Source: Pleurotus djamor (lineage: Eukaryota > Basidiomycota > Agaricomycetes > Agaricales > Pleurotaceae). From it: a DNA stretch of 64,000 bases. Below the pieces are notes generated by a model. That model worked only from the letters and a program-made list of their open reading frames with translations. It searched no databases and was not told the DNA's origin. Below, piece after piece: positions 33,901 through 43,028 of the stretch; the first letter of the stretch is position 1; every line of letters begins with the position of its first letter. Where the stretch lies: positions 51,531-115,530 of the forward strand of contig JAPEVF010000093.1 of the NCBI GenBank assembly GCA_029747585.1, given 5' to 3'. The position numbers and the translations under genes were made by a program.

Positions 33901-35139
33901 TCCAGCCTCAGCGCGATCTCGTTTCCGACCCCTGGCCAAGCTTCTCATTTCACCAACCGCATCATCAGCCTCTCCATCATCATCGACCATCATCTCGTCT
34001 TCATTATCATCACCAACAAGAACGGGCTGACCATCTGCTCCCTTTTGGAGCGAAATCTTCCTGGCTCGCTTGTCTCTCTTCCGTTTCGAAGGGCCCGACG
34101 CTTCATCGCCATCATCGTAATAGTAGTAATCACCGATCTGATCTCCTTGAAGATCATCGTCCAGACCACGTTTAGAACCACGAGCTCCAGGCTGATCCTC
34201 CGACTGAGAGTTCAAACCATTAATATCAAGGCGTTTGTTGGAAGTGCGGTCGTTGTCGTTGTTTATATGTCCGATCGAAGCGGCGCGCGGATTTGAGAGA
34301 GTGGCGCTATTGGATGACACGGTCCTGGAATCATTCAGATTAGTCAAATGTACGAACGAGGGGAGCATCGAGGCTACGGACCGAGGCCTGCCACCAGCGA
34401 GTGATGAAGAAACTCCTTCCGAAAGGTATCGTCCCGGTAAGCCTGGTGTTGATGACCACGAGGAGTCCATGTGTCTCAATTGCGTTGCTGCAGGGGCGAA
34501 AAATGGAGAACAAAGGTAGTCCAGATTAGATGACACAACAGAGATAATGAAAAGTTGCAATTAGACTAAATAGGAAGACAATGGAGCGACGATGACTCAC
34601 CTTGTCTCTGTCTGACCGTGGATGTGTTGAGCTGTTGAGGGAAGGCATACGTTGGGATTCCGAGTCTCTGTTGCTGGTCGGGGGCATTCGTAAGTTGTGA
34701 AACAGCCTGGTTTTGCGCGGTTGATGAGGAGCCCGGTGCTGAAACGCGCGCTGTGGGCATTGCTGGCCTCGAATTGGCCTTTTCTTGGTCCCGCCGTGTT
34801 CGCATCACAGCAGCGTAAGCGACGTTGAAAGGGCGGTGATCATTGTCTGGAATGCCATGCTGGCGTCGGAGAGCTCTGAAAAGGGAGGATATTTGCGCGT
34901 TTGAGCGATCAGAAGGCTAAAAGAAAAGGGTTTGATTGGACGCACAATTTGTAGGATTTTTCTCGCTTCTTTAGCACAAATCTCCAGGCGTTAGCGGCCG
35001 CGACGTAGATGGCTAGACCAAGCGATAGAGTGATGAATGCCCTCAAGCTGAAAGGGAGGCTTGCCCAAAAGCCTGGCGGGGGAGGTGATTGCATGATTTT
35101 GCCGCCAAGGATGTCCGAAGATTCGTCGACGTTGTTCAT
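30973..35139 (-). CDS. Membrane-anchored FG nucleoporin with POM121-like layout, 1291 aa
   Basis: Exons 35139-34946, 34875-34601, 34487-33421, 33365-33186, 33132-30973 (3876 nt). The N-terminus has one hydrophobic helix at about residues 32-52 (LRAFITLSLGLAIYVAAANA) followed by basic KKREKSYK. Then comes a conserved short block (RRQHGIPDNDHRPFNVAYAA), a long charged middle with several Lys/Arg clusters that look like nuclear import signals (KRKRDKRARK, KERRRRKRRTVSKRK) and acidic runs. A structured patch EIFVEKWLTDDEYRISAKAQ follows. The last ~600 residues are FG-rich (FSFG, FGFG, SPFG, FKFG) with Pro/Ala/Thr spacers. One membrane helix, import signals and C-terminal FG repeats is the vertebrate POM121 plan; whether it is orthologous or convergent cannot be told here. 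The FG and membrane calls are seen directly, the name is inference. Confidence 0.82.
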
Positions 35140-36318
35140 GACGATGACCTGAGATGGAGGAGGAACCTACACAGCAGCAGGGAGAGCCCGGCGCTGGCAA
35201 AGGGGGAGGGAGGGAGAAGGGAGAAAGGTTTGATGGGAGAACGAAAGATGAAGGTGGATGATGAGGGAACCAATTGCGAGTCACCACCACCGTTCCGCCT
35301 GCGATGCGGTGTTGGTGCGTGTTTATGACAGCGGAGTCAAACCCATCCATCTCCGACGCTTTTTTTTTCTGCAGCTCTTTTTCTCTCTCTCTTCGACGTC
35401 CATCATGCATCATGCATCATCTTCATCGATTTGTTCGAAAATGTCTATCTTTACGGCCTTGTTGACCTTGCACAATGCCCCTGCCGCCGCTTCACTCATT
35501 TGGGTTTCTAGTTTTTATATTTTACGAGAGTAACTCCCACTTGCTTCTGCCTAGGAACACGGCTCATAGTGCCTTCGTTACCTTTACTGGCGACGTGGAA
35601 GATAAATCTTTTGTTTCGCTTCGTCCACGCTTGAATGTCCAACTCCCGTAGTTACCTTACCATGGTCATTCGAGTACTAAACCTAGCACACAATCATTCT
35701 GCTGTATTCGGTCCTTGTTTATAGATTACCGGTTGCTCGTCGAGACATTTGCTCGGGTTGCAAAAGCCTATTTTATGTCAGCCCCCACCGTCAAGATGGT
35801 GGCCATTTCTCCTTGTGCGTCGCCGCTCGAGGGTTGCGTCGCGCTGGCTGGTACTTTTGGGCCCCGGAGGCGCCAAGGTAGAAGTCCAGTGAAGATCCCC
35901 GAATCAGACCTATGGGTCCTCGTTGCTTTGTAAATCCACTGCAGTACTTGTGTACTTCGTGTTACTAACAATTGCCCAAAAAGACGACAGATATGGTGTT
36001 TTGCCGACGCGTACGGCCCTACCGAGTGGTTAACATCAATCTCGACGAACATTTCGCGTAACTTTCGGGGACTGGTCTACATCGAGCTAGCCATCATCGT
36101 ATCAAATGTGTAACATCGCCAATAACTATACAACGTAAATTTTCAGCGCGGTGATTAGAACCGGTTTGTCAAGGATGATTTGGCCAGCCCTCTCTGAGTG
36201 TGGGAACCAACAGTCGGACCCTGCTATTAAAGAATCGCACGACGTGTTCCCAATATCCTATTTTTTGGCTTCTTCCTCTTATTCCTCCACCACCACTACC
36301 TCGTCATCGTCGTTCCCA
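35140..36318. other. Divergent promoter region, FG nucleoporin / cytochrome b5
   Basis: About 1.18 kb between two divergent start codons. Short repeated CATCATG units occur near 35401-35420. A tRNA-like A-box string near 36018 has no B box (see rejected items). No gene was recognised. Confidence 0.45.
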
Positions 36319-37194
36319 ATGGCCTCAAAAGTGATTTCCGTTGATGAGCTGAGACAACACAAGACAAAGGACTCTCTTTACGTCCTTATCCACGGCAAAG
36401 GTGAGACCGGCTCTCGGCCAATCATATCCCTCATGTTTGTCGTGCCCGATATTAACCATGTTTCCCCAGTCTACGATGTCACCAAGTTCCTTGACGAGCA
36501 TCCTGGTGGTGACGAGGTCATCCTCGCTGAAGCCGGTAAGTCCCTTTCGCGTTTTTCTTCGTTCGCCACACTTGCTTGCTGTGAGGAACCACGGCGAATC
36601 CTCTTTTTCTGTCGAAAGTTTAGTGTCCATTCTTCTCACATACATCTCATTTCATAGGCCAGGATGCTACTGAAGCCTTTGAAGACGTTGGTCACTCCGA
36701 TGAGGCCCGTGCTCTCCTCCCAGGCATGCTAGTTGGTGACTTTGAGAAAGGAAGCGTAAGTCACACGTTCTCTTCTAGCCGACCGAACCGTCCGACTGTG
36801 TCATTCTCAATGACACCTTCTCCGCATCCAAATTCCCATTTCATCTTCCCCACTATCGTTCACTACGAGTCTGAGAACTAATTCTGTGATTCACAGGCCG
36901 CGGAGCTCAAGTCTGGTGCCGCCGCTGCTCAACAAGAGAGAATGAGCCAGGCTGTTCAGCAGGGATCTAAGTACGTCCATTGCCTGCTCGTCAACCAGCT
37001 CTCTCTGATTATTTTCTCTCTCCTTTTCCATTTGCTACGTTTCTCCCGCCCTCGTCGTAAACCCGCATCACCCGACGCCCCTTGATGTGACGCGTCCACC
37101 AACCCTTCTGCAAATCAGCCTGATGTACTTCGTCCCTCTTGGTCTACTAGGGGCCTACTTCGGATGGCGCTTTTACTCAACCGGTGCCCTATGA
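36319..37194 (+). CDS. CYB5: Cytochrome b5, tail-anchored, 131 aa
   Basis: Exons 36319-36400, 36470-36535, 36658-36755, 36897-36970, 37119-37194 (396 nt). The haem-binding core has the YDVTKFLDEHPGG block with axial His at about 38 and the second axial His in DVGHSDEAR at about 62. A linker rich in Ala and Gln follows, then a C-terminal membrane helix (LMYFVPLGLLGAYFGWRF) with a short lumenal end. This is the classic microsomal cytochrome b5, a haem electron carrier on the cytosolic face of the ER serving desaturases and P450 enzymes. Introns 1-4 are 69-148 nt, somewhat longer than elsewhere in the window. Confidence 0.95.
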
Positions 37195-38987
37195 ACACCT
37201 TTGTAAATACGCCTTGCCCCTTGCTTCTATCTTCATTCCCACTTTGCATTCTTCGCTCCCGGAATCAACTCTGGATTCGCCACCACTTTTTAGTTCTCGC
37301 CGTAGATTTGGTTATGTGCATGCTATCCATTTATTGTTATGATATATGAACTTGTGCTGCGTGCATGTAGTCCCATCTACGAATGTGACTCATTGAGTCA
37401 TTTTGCGGAACCGAAATTGCCTTGTTGTTCAAGTACCCTTGGCTGGTGTATCTAGCTTGATTCCGTATCACCTCAGGTGGTAAGTACCTCGTTGTGAAGG
37501 GGAGGGAGCGTGAGGGAATTTACGCCAAGGACCAGGACTAGATCGAGTCTACTCTCAAATTGTCCGCCACGCTGCGTTCGATACAAGCCTTACAAACATC
37601 CTCGAGTAGGGTGAGGAGCATCATTGTGTCATCATCATGTGTTCTCGTTCGCGTCTAGTACCCACACCAGTACGTATACCATATGTTGGAATATGCACTA
37701 GATCTCAGAATCCTTAATGGAGGTGCCCTCAAAAGCTCTCTCAAGCTCACAAGTCCCGTACATTTTTTCTCCCATCCGTGCGATTGTTCGCCCTTCCGAA
37801 GTTGAAAGGATTCAAGTGGCACGGTCGCGCCGTCCAACATTCTTCAGCTGGTAGTCATCCGTCTCACATTGAATTGACTGAATGGGATATGATACATGAT
37901 AGATGAAGTCATGGACTTACAGAAGTGTTAGCAACCGCGAACCTCGGAAGTAAGTTCGAGGAGACAGGGGTAGGCCGCCAGGTCTTCACCATTGGAAACG
38001 ACGAAGTGGCCGTCCTTTTAGCTTTTGGATTTAAGGCCTTAAGGTCTCTATCAGGATTTCTTTTATTGCGTGGGCGCATCAGCCATCTCGCGGATGCCAT
38101 TTTTACTGACCGTGACCGTTTGCAGGAATCACAAATGTCGTGCCTAAGCTCATCTGCACCCGGACCGCTGAAATCCAGTCTCACGCAGCATGGATGATTG
38201 TCATCTGAGCCTTCAATTGAGAGTATCGGGGAACCAGGTTTCCGACGGAGCTCCCGAAGTGGGTTATGAAGCAACGACTGAGCTGACAACGTACAATACC
38301 GTTCAGAGCATTCAGAGGTGGCGTATTCATAGAGTGGTAACATTCTTGAGACTAGACGCTGTACGTACACAACATAATCGCGGAGAAACGTAGGACAGAA
38401 GAGATGAAGAAGCTAGGCAAGAGATAACGGCATAAGATCACGGTGAAGTCACTATTTTTGTGAAGTTTTTTTTTCTGTAAGATGTGATGTGAGATAGAAG
38501 GGAGAGAAAATAGAAAAGGAAAGAGGGGGAAAGGAGGAGATCAATAACAAATCCTAGGAAAATCAAAACCAAGTCGTGCATATGACCCAACAGTCCGAAC
38601 TGCGATAGCTGCGAACTGCTCTTAAGTACTTTCATCCTTTTGCTGACAAGTTCTTGACACGACGGCTACACACACGGGCAGGCATTCCAGGCATGTGGCA
38701 CCAACATCCAAAAGATAGAAGGAGACCGCCCAGAAGAAAGCCAGTGTCTGTAGAAGTCGTGCTATCTCGGACAAACGTCGAGGGTTTCTAGAGATGAATG
38801 TCAGCATCATGAGCGCGGTTCAGGGTGTCAACTGGGGCATGTTGAAGTGGAGGGTTAGGCGATTTCCAATTCGCCTATCATGGGGTGTGGCATATGGATG
38901 CGGCAGGCGGCCTTGCATCCAAGGCTCCAAGCACCAAACGCCCAACGGTTGACTGTATCGACCAATGAAATAATCGAGAATTTCAAC
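37195..38987. other. 1.8 kb stretch without an identified gene
   Basis: Left part is the cytochrome b5 3' flank; right part the RNase III 3' flank. In between, a minus-strand frame (38370-37909) encodes a Cys/Arg-rich segment (CDSCKRSRSVK) and another small frame lies at 37840-37655. Neither resembles a family I know and no splice model joins them convincingly, so a small unknown gene is possible but unsupported. Confidence 0.35.
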
Positions 38988-40472
38988 TCACCAAACATTG
39001 AACCCGAGACGGGCTAACCCCTCCTTGGCAGCAACATGCCTCGCAGCCTTCTTTGAAGTACCCTTTCCTTTACCATAGAGCTCCCCATTCACCATGGCCT
39101 GGACAGTCCACATCGGTGTCGTAGATCGTTTCGCGTTGCCGTTAACATTGGTGTGGGTAACATTTCGACCGGTAGAGATGGCGCCGACAGGGACATCCGA
39201 CCTCTTCGCGATTGATGTATCGACGTTGTGCCCGTCATCCTCAGAGTAGACCCACTCGACGTCGAGGTCGGATTTCTGGAGCTGCTGGTTGAATAAGGCG
39301 AGATGTCCAATTGCCATGGTTGAGTGTGCCGTATCTTCATATACATCCACATCCATGCCTCCTCCACGAGGATAAGGCGGGGATGGGCTGCGATCGGGGG
39401 AGTCTATTTCTGTGGAGGAGGAGGCCGACGAAGAAGTGTAGTGGTGGATGGGACGACGAGGACGGGGCCGCGATCCAGTCTGGGGGGACAGACCGTAGTG
39501 AGTGCGCACAATCTTGTACGCCTCTTCGGTATATGGCAAAAGCAGTGGGTCAAGCCATGCTTTAACTGCCTCAAGACCTTGATCTAGGTATAAACCGCCG
39601 ACATAAGACTAAACAACGGATGCGAATTAGCACTTGGTGTAATATGCCCAACGATGGGTAAATACAGGGACCCACTTCGAAGACATCGGCTACGGTTAGG
39701 AAGGGTTAAAAATTGGTTAGCCCGAGCGCCAGAATTTTTGTCTAGGTATTGGCGAACCTTGAACATTGGTCGATGCTTGTAAGGTGATAGCCTGCGCCCT
39801 GTGAAGTCGAAGGCAAGAAGGGAGTTTGTACTTGACTGATCTAGAACGTAACTTGTTAAGCGTGAGATCCAAATGAAATATAGAGCGTTCGATGGTTTCT
39901 CTCGCTTAAAACAGGGACGTGTGGTCTCAGGCACACCACTGAGAATATCGAAGACTGTGGCAGATGGAAGGGGCGAACAAAACGATACTAACATATCCGC
40001 AAGAGTAGAATTCCCCACAACGTAAGCTCTGATTTTCTATATCAAGCATAGGACGTATTGTTAGCGGCGAACCAAGGTGACATCGATAGGGAGAAACTCA
40101 CTGTGGACGGGCCAACGTGTAAACCCGGATACGCATCAAACATAAGGTTGGTCACGACGAGGCTCAACACCGTATCACCGAGGTGTTCCAGCCTTGAGGA
40201 AACCACAAGTCAGACACGCTCAAGCATCGATGAAGCAGAAAGTCATGTATAGCTAGAAAACCTCGCGCAAATGAGGAGGGAACTCACTTCTCGTTATCTG
40301 GGGCAAGATCGTTGGGCTGGTCTTCGAATATATGGGTTGGGCGCGCATAAAAGCTTCGGTGGGTGAACACCTTTTGGCGAATCGCATCCGAGTTAATCTT
40401 GGGCAATGGGGGAAAGCGCTCCGAGTTCGGGCCAAAGTCAGGTCGGAGGGGACTATTACGAGGCATGGACAT
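38988..40472 (-). CDS. Ribonuclease III with C-terminal dsRNA-binding region, 345 aa
   Basis: Exons 40472-40288, 40192-40102, 40036-39993, 39840-39758, 39689-39676, 39608-38988 (1038 nt). The RNase III signature EKLEHLGDTVLSLVVT is at about 61-76, and the second metal-ligand pair, ADVFE, at about 135-139 is encoded almost alone in a 14 nt microexon. Between them is the YKLPSCLRLH/LQASTNVQ segment typical of the fold. Both Glu/Asp pairs needed for Mg2+-dependent cleavage of dsRNA are present, so it should be active. After a Ser/Pro-rich linker the last ~45 residues (VQAMVNGELYGKGKG, KKAARHVAAKEGL) fit the end of a dsRNA-binding domain. Likely roles are rRNA or snRNA processing (Rnt1-like), or mitochondrial RNA; the sequence does not decide. 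Met at 40472 or 40466 may start. The 152 nt intron 39992-39841 is the weakest part. Confidence 0.82.
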
Positions 40473-41084
40473 CAAAAAGCTTGATCTCAGAAAGTGCTTT
40501 AGAGTTCTGAGGTAGAAGTTGAACGGGGGGAAAGTGGAAGTGGAGGGAAGTGGGAAGGAAATGGACTGACTGGAAAGACATGTCTTTAAACGGAGCTCGT
40601 TGGTTCGGAGGTTGAACAAGGAAGTTGAATTGAGAGCCGCGACAGGGACCACAAGTACCCCAGTCCCTCTGAGCGGTAGTACGTACAAGCCTGAGGAGGG
40701 GGTTTGATGAGATCTAATGTGCGTGCCAGATAAGGGATATTCGGAATCGAAATCAGATTCCATTCTTATGCTGAAAGGCGTGCCGAGCAACCGATGTCTT
40801 TTGACAGTTGTGTTCGTGAATTCCAACCGAACAGAAACTTTGGCCAGTTATTTTCAGGGCCATGAAGTCTAAGTCACATGATACGCCGATATGTGCCAAA
40901 ACACATTACCTCCAAGTTCAGTCGCAACTCAATTCAAATTCAAAACCGGTCAAGGTCCATCGTTCACGAGAATCTGGTTATGTGGTAAGTAGAATGATTA
41001 TACGCGATAAATGAATGTTGGGCCAATCGGAAAAGCATCGGTATAGCTGCAATCAGACGCATTAAGGGCTGGAGGCTAAAACAA
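40473..41084. other. RNase III promoter and MET16 3' flank
   Basis: 612 bp between two minus-strand genes. A long open frame continues upstream of the chosen RNase III start to 40826, but its sequence is unlike the family, so it is treated as leader or promoter. Confidence 0.4.
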
Positions 41085-42002
41085 TCATGACTTCGATTCA
41101 ATTTCCTGAGCAAGCGACGCGAGGTTAACACGATTTATCCTATTTGCGCCAAAGAACCAAACACGTACCACAGGGTTCGACTTGGCTTTCATAGAGAAAT
41201 AGTCCTTGTGCAAACCACATTCAGTCTTTTCCTTCCCAGCCCACCGACCAGCCCTTTCGTCATCGCCCTCCTTGACCTTGACCGTGCTATGCCAATCACC
41301 AACGCTTTTGTAGCCTTGGTCAAGGAGCTTGTTCCTCGGCACATTATTCGACTTTATATACCAGTCTACGAAATGGAAATTCCAAGCGAACAGTGGGTTG
41401 AGCTTCAATAGCCCTGTCGAGTCCACCTCTAAAGGCTGTAATGAAGCACGGTCGGCTCCTTGCGACGCGCGTCGTCCAGTGATCACAGATTTGACCCCGA
41501 AAGTTTCATAAGCCCGACGTGCTGGCTCAACCTAAACACGCTGAGACCCTACTTTCGGAGATCAGAAAAAGCCTGGGGTACATACCTTGACCGCAAAGTC
41601 GTACGTGTCTTCATCCTTCTCCCATAATCGTTCTCCGTACTTTTCTTCGAACTGCTGTACTGTCTCACATCCCGCAGGTTTGAAGACATGGACCGGAACA
41701 GAATAACGTTTCTTCACTTCCTCAACGAGTTCATAAGTCTCGGGGAAATGATATAATGTATCGATGAAAATCAGGGGTGGTGGGGAGGTGGTTATCTTCG
41801 ACAGCATGTCGATCGCAACGAGGCCGGTGAGACCAAAAGCTGTCGTTTGATACAAGTCCGGAATGTAATCGATTGCCCATTTCAAGATGTCTTCAGGCGT
41901 CAGATCCTTTAAATACGCATTGATCTTGTCGAGGTCGTCCTTTGATAGCGGGATCTGTAATGGCTTAGGCAGCGAGGGGGCCTCGAGTGTTGCAACGGTC
42001 AT
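41085..42002 (-). CDS. MET16: Phosphoadenylyl-sulfate (PAPS) reductase, 266 aa
   Basis: Exons 42002-41586, 41531-41169, 41105-41085 (801 nt). The family blocks are AFGLTGLVAIDMLSK, the substrate loop FIDTLYHFPETYELVEEVKK, the TGRRASQGADR motif, and the catalytic KTECGLH near the C-terminus, where the single Cys forms the thiosulfonate intermediate. The enzyme reduces PAPS to sulfite using thioredoxin in the assimilatory sulfate pathway. The final 63 nt intron (41168-41106) is a multiple of three and free of stops, so a reading that retains it would also be open; the GTACGT donor and CAG acceptor favour splicing. An in-frame Met at 42041 would add 13 residues. Confidence 0.93.
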
Positions 42003-43028
42003 CGTCGACGTTTCCGCGGTAGCAAGTATGACAAAACGCAAGGCGCAGCGGGATGAAAGAGACTTGCTTGCATTGTCAGCTTTGAAGCATTCTCATCGGA
42101 CCGCATTTCGAATATTGTCGTGATTCCAATCATGTGACTGGGCGATGGCCTCGGGAAGACCTTGAAGGTTCGCAAGAAATCAGAAAAGCAGCGTCTCCGA
42201 GCCTCGCGCTCCCCTCACAGCAGTGAACGCAGCCGTCTCAGTCGACGACAGAAGCCGATGGAAGGATCGCAGAAGTGTTTGACGCCCGAAAGTAGAAATT
42301 TGGGCGGAAACGGTTGGGAAACGGATTGCCCGATGTCGCGGGTTTCGACGTTGAAGAGACACACCGGGAGATACACTGGCTGAGAACAAAATCCCCATTC
42401 CAAGTAAGTCTGTCATGGAGGTATAGACACACGGCGTTTTCAAGTATGGCATGATTCACGCGGATGTCTTTTTCGGAGCGTTGGGAGCTCAATTGAATCC
42501 GCATTTTTAGGTAAAGATTGTGGAGTATGTTCCCACCCACGAATTAGCTACGGTGGACGAATGGTGGAAGGCATGAAGGTCCCGCCCATTGGGGTTGGTT
42601 GGAAGAAAGGTATAACCACAGGGTCGCACCTGTTTGGCGCTTTTTGTAACGTAGTTGCGTAACGATTTGGGCATTCCAGTGCGACCAGAATGAATCAAGG
42701 GTATAGTGTTACATTAAGATTAGAAGAAGCTTCATAAAGCCAAGTACAGTAAAGTCGTACATATAGATGTGGGTGAGTAATGGATGTTAAAAATATGGAC
42801 GAACGAGGGAATGATTGGAAGGTTGCTACAAATGTGGTATGTCCGAGAGGAAGGAATGACTTAATAGATGATGTTAATGAACGTGTGTATGGGTTAACTT
42901 ATCGGAAGCGGAAGGGGTGATGGCAAGGCCATATGCTTGGAGCTTGACGGGGAGATGCAGCTTGTGGCTTCGATGGGACCTTGGGCGGTCGGACTGAAAA
43001 GGACGAGAAGAAAGAACCCAATCATTCC
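42003..43028. other. Intergenic region MET16 to coiled-coil gene
   Basis: About 1.03 kb: MET16 promoter side and the 3' flank of the coiled-coil gene. Several short frames overlap on both strands, none with a recognisable motif. No repeat or RNA gene was seen. Confidence 0.45.

Noticed and set aside
36018..36060. tRNA-like A-box string (CCGAGTGGTTAAC) before cytochrome b5
   Set aside because: It resembles Leu/Ser tRNA D-arms, but no B box (GGTTCGAnnCC) or pairing acceptor stem follows within 100 bp.
37655..38370. Possible small Cys/Arg-rich gene on the minus strand
   Set aside because: No family match and no convincing splice between the two frames; left as unassigned sequence.
40473..40826. 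Longer N-terminus for the RNase III gene
   Set aside because: The upstream open frame has no family resemblance and a normal start (MSMPRN) is present at 40472; treated as leader or promoter.
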